Assembly: GCF_028858725.1 (NCBI RefSeq)
Contig: NC_084759.1
Location: 135,886,171-135,950,170 of the forward strand
Length of the DNA: 64,000 bases
Direction: 5' to 3'
Source of the DNA: Colius striatus
Taxonomy: Eukaryota; Chordata; Aves; Coliiformes; Coliidae
Part shown: one piece after another, positions 37,401 through 49,700 of the stretch
How the letters are laid out: each line of letters opens with the position of its first letter
Numbering within the stretch: position 1 is the stretch's first letter
The notes under the pieces: model-generated
The model's input: the letters and a program-made list of their open reading frames with translations, nothing else
The model's database searches: none
What the model was told of the DNA's origin: nothing
Translations under genes and position numbers: made by a program

Positions 37401-37770
37401 CCATAAATAAGCTCATAAGCTGTGACAACCTTGTGCTTTGGAGCATGAGCTTCAGGCCTGTAAATATGCTGAGTCAGTCCTCATGGTTGTTACATATCAT
37501 TTCATGGGGATGTCCAAAGTCAGACTTAGAAACTAGAAATAAGAAAAACCCAGACAAACTAATACTCTTTACTCCCACACAGACCCCAAACTACTTCATC
37601 TTATAAATGACCCAGTTCCTGAATCCAGAAAGGTGTGATAATTTCACAGGTGCTTTTGGTTCACTTTTGTCTACCATAACTACTGTCAGCAATTTTATTC
37701 ACATTTTCAAAGCAGAAACGAAGGCATTATCCATTTCCAAAACCATTTCAACAGATGGGCCCAGAGACTA
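34450..37770. other. non-coding spacer with two unexplained open frames
   Basis: It includes a 21-bp perfect tandem duplication (35748-35789) and open frames on both strands at 35248-35836. On the minus strand a pyrimidine-rich TTTTTTTAATCCACTTCAG lies above an open stretch, but the frame breaks near 35667 without a good donor, so I do not call an exon. The block 36790-36915 contains TTAATTAG and TAATGTGAATTTTGC words and is non-repetitive. Confidence 0.5.
35748..35789. repeat. 21-bp perfect tandem duplication
   Basis: The unit TTCTGGCATTTTTACAGAAGG (35748-35768) is followed at once by an identical copy (35769-35789). Being a multiple of three it leaves frames intact. Identity of the two copies suggests a recent slippage or duplication event. 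Each unit also has a CTTCTG/CAGAAG-like self-complementary outline. Confidence 0.95.
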
Positions 37771-37851
37771 CACCTGGCAGTGTTAGGTTAGTGATTGAAC
37801 TTGATGGTCTTAAAGGTCTTTTCCACCTGTAACAATTCTATGATTCTATGA
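37771..37851 (+). mobile_element. CR1 LINE 3'-terminal fragment
   Basis: CACCTGGCAGTGTTAGGTTAG, GATTGAACTTGATGGTCTT, AAAGGTCTTTTCCACCTG and the end AACAATTCTATGATTCTATG. This is the CR1 subfamily whose tail reads TTGGACTTGATGATCTTAAAGG and ends in two ATTCTATG octamers. About 80 bp remain. Confidence 0.93.
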
Positions 37852-38913
37852 AATTATACCCAGTGATTTCCTTCAAATCTGTGCCAGTCTTGCCCACATC
37901 CATAATTAATAAACTCCTGTCCAAAACAAGAAACTGGCATAAAGAGTGCATTTAGGAATGGTTCCTGGATTGTTCTAATTTTTAAACTGTGCCTGGCAAA
38001 CATTTGGGAGACCCTCCCAGCTGGCAAAGGCACAGGACCATGCTGACAGCTTACTAGTATAAGTGATGGTGTTCCTGTGCTTGAGAGCCAGCCCAGGCAC
38101 CATGGAGTTTGCTATCAGAGATGTAGCCATAAAGTCTCCAGCAATGAGAAACAGCAGATCATAACTCATCCTCATCTCTCAAGCGTGGGAATCCACCAAG
38201 GACAACCCAAAACACTGTGAGCCACTCTGTTACACTGTATTTAGACCCATCTCACCCTACTGAAATGAATGCTCTTGCTGCCACAGCCAAGTCATTATTC
38301 AACCACCAAATAGCCTTTCATGTGTTTAGATAAAAAGATTTTTGTGTAGCCCTCTAAATCTTACACACACCCACCCTCCCCCCAGTATTCAAATGTCAAT
38401 AGGTGTTGATGATGGTCTCATTAATCAGTTACACGGAATTATCATCCGAGACCTCTGCATTTGTTAATATACCTAGCTCTTGCAGAATTATAGGATTGCT
38501 CTGTAAAGGATATTTACTTCTTTCAGAAAAAAAAGACACAAAGGGGGGAAGCTGTAAGCATGAGGCTGTATGGTGCTTCATTACCACACAACAATTGTCA
38601 TAACAAAAAGTTAAGATGCTGTATTTAGCATTCAGTTTCTCACATCTGAAAAAGGACATGTCAAGACAATGTCAATAACTTCCAGCTCTAAACTCTGCTA
38701 ATGTTTCTGTTTCATATGTGCTTCTCCAGCACTGCTCTGGTAGCATCAGAGTACAGTTTAATCTTCCTCTGGAAGTCAGTCTTTGAACGTGTAAATGCAT
38801 ACCAACCCTTTACAAACAATAATCTGAGCCTGACAGCAATATTAAAGGCTTACAGGGATATAGATAATTCCCAGGAATTTTGACAGAAATGGAAATTACT
38901 AGCATAACTTTTC

Positions 38914-38926
38914 AATATATATATAT
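38914..38926. repeat. short (AT)n run
   Basis: About six AT units; too short to be highly variable. Confidence 0.8.
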
Positions 38927-39701
38927 TTCAGGGCAGTTTCATTTCAGTTCTTTTCAAATCAAACTGAAGTAAAGTTTATATTTATTTTGCCTTTGGATTT
39001 TATGTGAACTGAGTTTGAACTCATTTTACACTTTTATTAATCCTGTGTAATTTTTCCAGAAATCCTGCTGCTCTTCTCTCTAAATCCAAACCATCTGTCC
39101 ACAAGTTTCTTTAACAAAGAAGTCAACTTTTCCCTTCACATATCACATTTATATGGTTCACAATCAATCTGAAATCAGAAAAATCTGTTTCAGTACTCTT
39201 TTGCGAATTGCATGGCAAAAGGCTTATGAACTGTTGGAAATTAATTAAAACATGAACATGTTCCTTCTAATTGGATTATATCTTTAGACAGACTTCAACA
39301 ATCCTATTTCTTAATAAGAAGCAGAAGGGGAGAAGAAAATGTTGCTCTGGCAAGTTATGAAATAGTAAATGCCCTGCTCTCTGAGCAGGCTGCCATCAAG
39401 TCGACCTTTTCCTCTATGTGAGTAACATTTCCACCTTTCCATCCAAAAGCTTTGTTTGCTGAAACTTTTCATCTTAGCTGGACTCAAAGTCAGCATTTAC
39501 AAGGTAGAGACACGCCTAGGAATGGACACAAAAGGCGTCTTGGGGGGAAGAGCCTAATGAGAGCCTTGAAAAACTAGTCATTTCAACACAGAAGTGAGAC
39601 TTAAGTAGTATGTAGTTGGCCCTATATTAGTTCATTAGTCAGGCTAATTGCAGGTGCACATTCACACATAGATAGCAGGGTAATTTTATTTTTATTTTTT
39701 T

Positions 39702-39739
39702 AAAAGGATAAAAAGAAAAAGAAAAGAAAAGAAACAAAG
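39702..39739. repeat. purine-rich GAAAA-type simple repeat
   Basis: An almost pure A/G run of AAAAG/GAAAA units (only a T near its start and a C near its end interrupt), preceded by a T-rich run, so the junction is a T-rich to A-rich inverted-like arrangement. Confidence 0.85.
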
Positions 39740-40362
39740 ATCTAAAGATCTTGTCCAAATTGCTTTCATACTGCCAGAGCATTGCTGATGCAGTGTCAGT
39801 GTGAGTCTCTCCCTGTGTGGAGTGGGCCAGTGATGGAAAACTGCCCAAGCAATCGCCATAGTTGCTGTTTATGTTTCAAGAGTTGAAAGAAAAAATATTT
39901 TCTGGTTTGAACTTGAATCAAGCAAAGAGTATTTTAGGCCAGACAATCAGCTGATTGACACAAAAGTCAGCCAGCTTTAGCTACTGCACTTGCAGAACTC
40001 CTTTTTATTTACTTCTATATTCCCTCTGACAAATCTCTACAGTACAGATACCTTCCCAAACTTTGCCTAGTGATTGAATCTATTCCACTACCAATTTTAT
40101 ACTGGAAATTATTATTTAACACTCTCCATAAACTTCATCTTCATTAGCCTCCAGTTATTGCCATGCTGGCTCCAGAGACTGTGAATTATTTCTTCTGCTT
40201 GGTGTCTACAGTATGATCAGATGATGCCTTTTTACCCAAGGGCTCTGCAGCTTATTTAGTCAAATGGTTATCAAAAACAAAGGATTACTCTTTTTCTTGA
40301 CTATTTCCAGCCCTTATGGACCTGCAGACTCTTTACAAAACCTTCAGTCTCTTTGCCAGAGA

Positions 40363-40385
40363 AGCAGCAGTAGCAGTAGCACCAG
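40363..40385. repeat. short AGC/AGT trinucleotide repeat
   Basis: AGCAGCAGTAGCAGTAGCACC: an imperfect trinucleotide run in non-coding sequence. Confidence 0.8.
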
Positions 40386-43153
40386 TGAGAGTAAATAACA
40401 AAATCCAATTGCAGACCTATAAAGAGAGATCAAGGTTTTAAGGCTAATAGTATTATAAAAATATTATCAAGGCCTGACTCAAAATCACATATTGAGGCTA
40501 CTGAGTCTTATCCAAGGTTGCTTCCCAAACTATCGTTGTGTATACATCATCTACCTGAAATGTTAAGAGCCCTGGTTTTGAAATGGGATCTTTCTTGATC
40601 TCTGTCTTGGTGAAGGCAGCACTATAATTTCTGTGCATACCACCTGTTATTAAACTAATTTGCATTGATACTTCCAGGCTTCATGCTGCAAATCTTGTGC
40701 CATGTTGTACCTGATCTGATCACACTCTGGATAACCTCACTGGTCCCACCACATCCTTGAACTTTCACCCCTTCCTAAGGCTGTGGCAAAGCATTTGTGA
40801 ATAGTTTATGATATCCTTCACTGTTAAACCCAGAGAAGAAAAACTCCCTTCTCATAAAAGTGAATTTTAATGTCCTATCTGTATTAAGTTACTCCTGTGC
40901 CTTGTACAGCAGCACAGAGGGACAGGCCAGTGAGACCTGTAAACTACCCCTGGATTTTGACACTGGGCATTGGGAATGGTGAGGCTGTGCCAGCGAGGGC
41001 ACCTATGACATCTCTGTCAGATACACTGCCTTAGGGATGTCCTAGCAGAGGACACACACCAGCTCATAGGCATCACTTGTGATACCAAATAATAGCAATT
41101 TTTCTTTACAAGGCTTCCTTCTGCCACTTTGCATAGAGTATTTTCGATCAGTTCTCCTGCCCTGCTCAATGGGTTTGTGTTGCTGTCAGTAAACACTGGA
41201 GATGGCCAGTCTGTGCCAGGCATTTGTGGAAAAGGTTGCATAATGTTTGTGTACACTTTCTAAATCCATCTGTTCTGAGCATTGCCTGGTGCCAGCAGGG
41301 TTTGCAGAATTAAGCCCAGGGGATCTATGAACTCGGAATGCACATGCTTTTATAAATAGTAAGTTTTATAACAGGCTTATGCAGTAGATAATACCCATCT
41401 GGATTATGGATGGATACCCGTATTTGTCAGAAGTGTTACTGGCATTATCTACAAAGGCACCCTTTTAACAGTATTGGTTGTCTGCATTCCTCCTCACTGT
41501 ACTCCACAGTGACTTATTCAGGGCTGCTCAAAGTTACAGAAGGCTAGGATAAAGTGCAGTAATGCACTGTGTGGCATAGACATAGGGCAGTGTGAATTCA
41601 GAACCTGAATTGCTTTTCTTCTTACAATCATTTCTTGCATGCTTTATGGAAGCATTAATTTGAAATTATTTTGCAGATTTTTGCAATGGGATGTACAAAT
41701 GCACAAGAGCTCTATAAGCCACCAAGGATCAACACTTCTAAGTCTAAATGTCTGGTTTGCCCACACGTGAGAAAGAAGACACAAGACACCTGAATCTGTG
41801 CTCGAGAACACCAGGCCTCCTGCAGCAGATGCTGCTTTCCCTCCCCGTCCTTGCACTGCTGATAGGACTGGAGAAAATTAAGAACTTAAACAAACAGCCA
41901 CCTTAAGAAATGCTTGGGGCGTTTTCTGTGCAGGGAACTGTTGACTGAGGTTGCTTCCACTGTGTTTAGAGAGATGGGACTTTAGATGTATCCTTTTAAA
42001 ATATGGGTGTTGAGAAGAGCATCACTAATGGAGAGAACAAATAGGATGGGTTTAGATATCCATTTGTCTTCAATCACAAAGATCCTAACATGCCACTGGA
42101 GAGCTTCCTTACCCTAAAGTATTTCAGAGGGTGATATATGACTCTTGGAAAAGCAATGGAGTTTATCAATGGAGGTGGGTGCAGTCCCTAGAAAAGCAGT
42201 AGGATTATATTAGAAAAGATACTACCTTGGAAAGACATCAAAAACCAAATCAACAAGATGAAGCTGAGTCATGACCTCCAACAAAATGAATCTCACTACA
42301 AATGCTGAGGTGAGACCTCATGCTCACACACTCTCTTGTGCTCTAACAGAGGCAGCCAAGGGTTCCCAGAGAACTCCATTGGAAAACTCCAGACCCTTTG
42401 AGAAACCAAATGCTGACAAGACAAATGGGGAAAGCACCCTCATATAACTTCCCATCCCACAGCTTGATAGCTTCAAAGTAGTCTACTGTAACAACTGTGA
42501 TCAATAACACAATCTGTTGAATTAAAATCAGCTCAACCTGAGATTAGCTATCTGGTAGCTTTACATTAAGGATGGCATCATCACAGCTACTGGTGACACA
42601 TCATGACCACTAATACTTAGATATATTTCATTTCTACTGATAGCAATTGATTGGGAGAGATAGAGTAAGATTGCAAAAATCAACTGGAGTGCTGCTGGTC
42701 CCAGTTAGGTGCTACTAAGGAGGTACCTAAATTGTCAAGTGCCTGTGAAGGAGTCAAATTAAACTATGTTTCTGAGTTCAGAACATATAGTGCCAGCCAT
42801 TGTTATAGGAAAAAATTGAGAGCAACACATTCTGAAACACACAATATACAGATTTAGTTTATTTTTGCAGCAAAGTTCTATTTTATTTGGAGAGAGAAGG
42901 GAGCAGATTGACTCCCAAGATGTCATATTCAACTTCTGAAATTTCTGGCAATTTCAGTGCTACTTTTGATTGGATGAGCACTCATTTTCAACTGTATGAA
43001 TATGAATCAAGTATTAGAAGATACAACACTCTAAGTGTTGGTTTATACGTGCTATCCTGTACAATGATGGAAATTATTTCTATACTTTAAATGGCTAAAC
43101 TTTAAGAAGCAGTAGAAGCATGAAATGTAGACAATTAAAGGGACAAGATTGCC

Positions 43154-43175
43154 CATTACATTATATTACATTACA
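43154..43175. repeat. ATTAC-type pentanucleotide repeat
   Basis: CATTACATTATATTACATTAC: four imperfect copies of a five-base unit. Confidence 0.85.
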
Positions 43176-43282
43176 GTTCCATTATGCTTGTATTATTACA
43201 CAGTAATATTTGTATTGTGGTTTGACCAAAAGATTCTGGATGAAGTTGTAATGCTATCAGGCTAAATTGAAGAGGCAGGAAG

Positions 43283-43345
43283 AATTTTACAGATAGGAAA
43301 CCGAGGCACAGGGAACCTCTTCAGCACCAGAGGCAAGAATGCAAG
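43283..43345 (+). mobile_element. MIR-like SINE core fragment
   Basis: ATTTTACAGATAGGAAACCG then AGGCACAGGGAACCTCTTCAG closely tracks the MIR central block (TTTTACAGATGAGGAAACTG, AGGCTCAGAGAGG). This is the clearest MIR-type hit here. MIR predates amniote radiation, so its presence in a bird is expected at low density. Flanking MIR arms are not recognisable. Confidence 0.55.
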
Positions 43346-45094
43346 ATGGATCTTCTGAAGTCCAAAGAGATGCCCTGGTAATAAAGAAAGGAATAAGCTC
43401 TTTAAGGGTGTAGCTCAACTGATCTAGTTTAGGACATCCACCACAGCCTGTTTCTCCTCACTGTCTCGAACCGGACAATTTCAGCTGACAAGGCTGTTCC
43501 AAACCTGGTTGGACCCACAATGCAACATGAGGATTAAAATCAGTCTTATTGGCCTTTACTTCCTTGACACTTTCACGTATTTGTGGCTGCCTGCTCCAGC
43601 TTGCACTCTCTCTGTTCTGTTTCTGTCTGAAGACCTGAATACAAACAAACAGCAGAGCACACCCTGACAAAATTCTGCTGAGCTTTGAGATTAACTCAGA
43701 TTCAGGACACGCTTACAGGTGGGTAACTGTGGAAATACCCATGAAATTTTATCTAGATATAGTCAGTGGATTATATCAAGCTAAGGTTATGCATTTGCTC
43801 CAGCATTTTTGTTATTCTTCCTCCCTTGCTAACAAGTATTCACAATTACTAACATAAATGTCTAAGGAAATATACATAAAATTATAGCCAAAGGAACTAT
43901 ATTCAATGCACAGTAACTCATGAGGTCAAGCACTTCAGAATTAGAAAATATGAGAATTAAGTTTGTCTGTGCAATGTTCAGCTCCCAGCTCCTTCCACTT
44001 CCCTTGTGTGGCTGTATTCAGTGTCATACTTTTTTTTCTCCTCAAACAGAAATCTCTTCTTTGTACACAATAAATTGTATTTATATTTCTTCTTTTATCC
44101 AGTGCAGTTGCTCTGAGCTTTCTAGAATTCATACCATCAAAATATGCACTGATGAAAATGTGTTTGCTTCCTCCAGGCTACTTTTGTGGCATTTTTCCCT
44201 ACAGCATCTGCCTCAGTCTGTCAAATGTCTTTAATGCAGAGTGGCACTTTTAGCAATGCCAGTGGAGATACAAGTGGAAACAAGTGTGGAGCTAAGAGGA
44301 CGCAAAGCTTGTGACCTGAGCAGAGGGAGCAGGCAGGAAGCAGCCTAGAAGGGAGGGAGAAGACTGGAGACCAGAAAGAAGTGAGAGGGAGCGATCATGG
44401 AGATAAAACGGAGGAAAAGGCAGCAAATGCATCATACTTAAAATACTGGGAAAGATGAAACTCCTGATTCCTGTCACTGTCCCACCAGCCTGCACAGCCT
44501 GCTAGCTGCAGAGGAGATATACACCTGAGCATTGCCTGGTTGTCCATCTGCTTGCCAGCCTTGAGCAAAAGAAAATTTGGACTTGCAAAACAAAACTGTG
44601 AGGTCCCTTAGGCTGCTGAACAGCCCCACTGAAGAAATAGCAGCAGTTTCATCAGGTAATTTGTTTCCAAGTAGAAAAGCCAGCATCAAAGTGATTTTAC
44701 ATGAGTCCATCTAGAATGGAAAAGAGATTTAGGAAGACATTCTGCCCTGTCTTGTAGTGGTACTGATATGATGTAATTGTTCTTATTTCTTGCAGTTCAT
44801 GGAAAAGGGAATGCAAGTCCTTTTCTTGGCAGTCTCATTTCTCAGCAGCAAAGGTACACAGCTTTTTGTCTTGCAGTAACATCCTACATACAGACAATTT
44901 TTAGGATTCACTCTCTAAGGCCCATATTGTCACACAGCAATATTATTGACAACTCTACTAGTCCCAGCATAATTCATGTTGGAAAGTGTGTATGTAGCTC
45001 AAAGCTAATTCAGGGTTCTACTAGGTTGCTTGGGCCTTGCCCAGTCTCATTCTGAGAGGAGATCTGCAAAGCTGGTGAGACCATAGCCTGCCTG
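43346..45094. other. non-coding spacer
   Basis: No gene recognised. Frames of 60-104 codons at 43458-44710 show no family signal and several lack ATG. 44290-44530 is a purine-rich, GC-richer stretch. Confidence 0.55.
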
Positions 45095-45680
45095 GTTGCC
45101 TGACCGAGTATCTGATGACTCTCACAGCAAGTTTTTTCCTGCCGCCTTACAGGAGATTCCCTTTCTGCAGCCTGTGTCTGTTGCCTCTCATCCTTCACTG
45201 TTTACTTTTGAGGAGAGCACAGTTCAGCTCTCTCTCAGCTTCCCTCCCAGTAGGAAGCTGAAAAGCACCATGAGCTGCAGATTCCTTCTGTTCAAGCTGA
45301 ACAAAGGAGCAGCTGCCATGTGTCCTGTGCTCGCAACCCATGACCATACCATTTTTATCTGGGGTCAGCTTTTCTGTATCTCTGTCCTACCAGAGCATCC
45401 AACATCATATGTAGTACTCCAGATGCAAAGTCACTATTACTATGCAGGGGTAAAAAAAAAACAAACCTACCTCTGCCTTCTGGCTACACTATGTGGTTGG
45501 TGGTTATCATTGCAAGTGCATGGTGCTGACTTAATGTTCAACTTGCTGTACACGTGGATATTCAGAGAGCCTGGGCCCTCTTGCTGCAGAGATTGTACCA
45601 TAGCTTGCTGGAGTCTGTCCCACATGAAAATCTTTGCACTTTAGTTTTTCTATCAACCCTGAACTGATGGCTCCTTATCA
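45095..45680 (-). mobile_element. old CR1 LINE, minus strand (explains a 182-codon plus-strand frame)
   Basis: On the plus strand the words fall in the order of a reverse-complemented CR1: GACTCTCACAGCAAGTTTTTT, CTGTGTCTGTTGCCTCTCATCC, GAGGAGAGCACAG, CTTCTGTTCAAGCTGAAC, GTAGTACTCCAGATGCAAAG, CTGCCTTCTGGCTACACTATG, TTAATGTTCAACTTGCTGTAC. They match the counterparts in the copy at 20872-21925 (CACCCTCACAGTGAAATAG, CAGTACTCCAAATGAGG, CTGCTGGCCACACTC, CATGTTCAGTTTATTGTC). Divergence is high and the RT frame is destroyed. The plus-strand open frame 45096-45644 lies entirely within it and is therefore an antisense chance frame, not a gene. Confidence 0.75.
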
Positions 45681-46682
45681 GCTGAGGGCTGATATCTCCA
45701 ACAATTATTCATCCAGACAGTTAATAATTCCAAGAGCTAAACCACATTTGACAGGCCACATGCAATCTAGGACAAAAGTTCTATACCATTCAATGAACCT
45801 AAGGCAATACCACTGTCACTCATGATTTCCTTTCCTTGTCATGTTATTGCCACTCTTTCCCTGTCCCTAGACATGCATGGGATGTTGCCAAAGGTGGTTT
45901 CTCTCATTGAGCATTCATCAAGTAGGCAGCAAGTGTTCACAATGGCAATGAATATTGGAGACAAGGAGTGTGAGGAAAGCAAGTGGTTAACACTAAATGG
46001 CAAATCACCTGGTCTACTATCAGTGGGTTATCAGATTTTTTAAAACTGCTTTTGCTAACAATACATGTTCAATCTGTTGAAGCATTCTAATTAAATCTTG
46101 GTTTTAATAACTTGAATTAAACATTTTTTGAGAGATTTAGACTCTAAAAGAGGCTCTGAAAAACACATTAACCCAAGATAAAAACATTCAGTTATGGCAT
46201 AGGATTGTAAAAGAGAATGTGATAGAACTATTTTGAATTTTTTATTGTCTCTCCCATGCATATTTGCAGTTTCATCTCTTTACTGGAAAATGTTACACTC
46301 ACTTGATTTTCAAATACTTTGTTTTATTTTAAAATACTTCTTTTAAATTTAAACACCACACACAGACTCTGATGATAATTTGGCATACACAGTTGTATTT
46401 TATTTTTAGTATCCTGACAGAAAGCATCTAAAACGGGGATTCTGAATAGCTATTCCTCATCATGTATGTTTTTCTTCGAGTAAGCCTGCACAACACAGTA
46501 AAAGAACGTTCCCCTTTCTTGGGAAAGTACTCTATGTCTTACAAAATATTATTGTATAATAACATGGGTATAGATTAATTTCAACAGGCATATATGTAAG
46601 TGCCCTCATATTTAATTCTAAATAGTGAATACAAAGTTCCAGTAGAGCTATGCATATATTCTGCCTGAAAATTAAATGGAAT

Positions 46683-46732
46683 CTTTTTTGTGGCAGCAAA
46701 ATTTTTTTTGTGGCAGAATTTTTCTTTGGCAG
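46683..46732. repeat. TTTTTTGTGGCAG short tandem array
   Basis: Three imperfect copies of a unit ending in GGCAG: CTTTTTTGTGGCAG, TTTTTTTGTGGCAG and TTTTTCTTTGGCAG, separated by A/T-rich joins. A local minisatellite-like duplication. Confidence 0.8.
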
Positions 46733-49700
46733 CATATACATGTGTTTGACTATTTTTTAACCATTTTGCAAGTTACCTACATTGCTGGTACTGATTAAGA
46801 AAACCCTAGTTTTTCCACACATTTACCGGTACATAATAAAGGAAAAGTACAGAGTGGATGAACTGACAGATGAAAATATTGAAAATACTACAGTGATCTT
46901 TTTGAGAACTGAATCAAATCGAGTCGACAGGGACTTAGACACACTACAGTCTCGGTCCTGGTAAATGCCTACAAAACAAAAAGAGTCTGTAGCAGAGTGG
47001 ATGATTCCATCTCACAGTATCTTTCAAGGTAATGAAATTAATTATTTTTTTTCTTCATAAAATAAGCCTATGCAGATCTTTTCACATAAAGTGATTGTGT
47101 CATAATATTCTTTCTAATAAACATCCAAAAGGATAGGGTTTCCATTTAAAACTTTCTTTATTCAGAACTCTACTGTAGGTATCTTAATCCTCTCATCAAA
47201 GCCCAGGATACAGAAATGAAACAAAATATTTACCTCAAAGAAAATACAAAGACAATAATGTTTAGTTTCAGTTGTTAACCCTATCAGATTTGCAGATCTT
47301 GAAAAGAAGCCTCACATTTTAATATCCACAGGATTCTAAACCTTCTGTCTCAAAACCAAAGAAGTAGCACCAGAAAGACCTGTAGGAAAGACCAATAATT
47401 ACAGTTACTGGATGGCTTTTATTAAAAGCAATAACTAAATAGGCTAAGGTGTCTCAGTCTGGAGCAAAGAAGATTCAAGCAAGGCCTTTGGCTCAACAGA
47501 TGGAGAAAAAGCTGCAGTATATGATGGGAAGTTAATTAAGACTCTGAATGAGCAATACAGAAAGACTTTATCAAATATCAGTTTAATGAAGGTGTACATA
47601 ATGCGATATCTTTTGGTTGTGCTAGACTTAAAATATTGGCAAAGCAAAACGTCATGGTGACTTGTGTCTAGCACTCAACTGGATGAACTTTTATTGTGAG
47701 GGCAGCTCATTTCTTTCAAGACTGCAATTCTCTCTGCTAGCACTTTTTGAAATACATTAAAAATATTTTACCTTAACTTCTTTGAGATTGAGAAGAATTA
47801 GTCTTTGTTGACAGCAGCAATTTGACAATTAAATGGTTCATTAGTTTGAGGGGATAAGCAGGCAATCTATAAAAGAAATCACAAGTGAACCCTTTTCTCC
47901 AAAGTCATACCTGCATTTTTTCTGAAAACGTCTACTTGAAGTTGTTACTCATGGTACACATAAACCACTTTTGTTGTCATTAGGGAGACAGCATATGCTG
48001 TACATCATCTGCTACCTGATAGAGTCTAGAATCTCTGTGTTGCTGAACAGGCTTAAGCAAATATGTCACAACCACCTGGTAGATTCCTGTGCAAAATCCT
48101 TATCCAAAAACTTAATAAATCTTCTGAACAGAGTTAGGCATAATTGCACCAGACAGAAACATCTCCAGTGAACCTTTCTCATTAACACCACAATACTTAC
48201 ACTGCAGTTCTCACTGACAGATGGTCTTTTCATTTAGGAGTATCTTTTCTACCAGACATCCACATCAAGCAATAGATGTGTAACACCTGCTAAAACGCCA
48301 CAAAGAGGGAACTGGGAAAGAATGTAAAGGAGATGGATAGTCACAAGCCAAAGTGCTTAAGTGACACCCTCATCAAGCTATCCAAGTAGGGTATGTGACA
48401 GTGGGCTTGAAATCTGGGTAGAAGATAATTTAAAATGAGGTAACAAGAGCATTTCTTGTACTGGGTAGATTACTTTTGTCGGGCATCTCCTGTCAAAGCC
48501 AGACAGAGGGAGTCTGAGGAACTCATACTGTTGACATTTTGCCTTTCCATAGAATATTTTTTTATACAATGAATGAATATTAGCTTATCAAGGTTACTGG
48601 ACCAGGAAGAAGAGGCACGGGGCTTAAAAAACAATACCTGAGTTCAGTGGTATAGCTAAAGTACAACTCTCTTCTGCAGTAAAAAAGCTAAGAGCTGCAA
48701 GACAGCTTTCAAGTAGCACTTTTCCAGCTGAAAATGAAATGTGTAGCTTCAAGGAGTTTGAGATTTTACTAGGTTCCCCACCACCAAGGCAGTATTGCTC
48801 ATGTGAACTATACAAGCAAGTATACAATAGAGAGGCCCTACACAGAAGTTTCCACCCAGTGACAGCCAATCTGGTACGAGTCCTTGGAGGCAGAAAGTTC
48901 TCATTTTTTGAGCCTCCAATTGACATTTGTCTCTTCTTGCAAAAGCAAGAAATCTAGCGAGTGACCTAGGGGGAGATGGTACATTCAGAAAACTAAGAAA
49001 TATTAAATGAGAAGAATAAGGAATTCTCATTTACTCACTGTGTAGGAAAATGCATTCGGGGAAAAAAATTAATTGTGCTAAAGAGCCAAGGAAAGTTAAG
49101 GCATCATCTGAGGATTACTAGTATAAACATAACCGCTGGAACTTCATCCTCAGCTGGCTTCAGCAATTTAGATCGGCCCACAGCTAAGTAAACTGGAAGT
49201 TAAATAGTCTCTCACTCATTTTTTAAAAAAGAAAAAGAACATGGCTAAAGGAAAGAGAGCTTGTGTCTTCCCCTCTTTCCTTAGCAAACACCATCTTTGC
49301 TAAGGCTAATTCTTGCAATAAAGTGAAGATAGACAGAGGTGCTTGCTTTTTTGCATCCATTAGGCTGAGAAATGGCCACGACCATTTCATTCTATATCTT
49401 CCATTGGTTTTAGAGAGGAGTGGAGAGGTTTAAAATGAGAGAACGTTTTCATGATCTCAATATGAACACAGTGACAAACTCCAGATACCTTGAAGAGGCT
49501 TGTGCACTGAAAAATCTGTGCTTGGAAAAATTATCTTGAAAATCTAAAGAGATCCAAGCTAGATCAATCAGATGTTCAGACACTGGAATCATCATTTGCT
49601 TTAGAAAATGTACTCAATGCTTCTTACATGGATATTAGACTGAGTACTGGAACATTCAGTCCAAGCAAGTGGGATTTGGTTACACTGATTCGAGTGCAGA

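Larger units (their letters stand above)
37852..43282. other. gene-desert spacer
   Basis: No gene recognised. It holds small simple repeats (38914-38926, 39702-39739, 40363-40385, 43154-43175) and short frames without support. The 38370-38385 stretch is a C-rich run after CACACAC. Confidence 0.6.

Noticed and set aside
45096..45644. 182-codon plus-strand open frame as a novel gene
   Set aside because: The DNA follows a reverse-complemented old CR1; the frame is an antisense accident and begins without an ATG.
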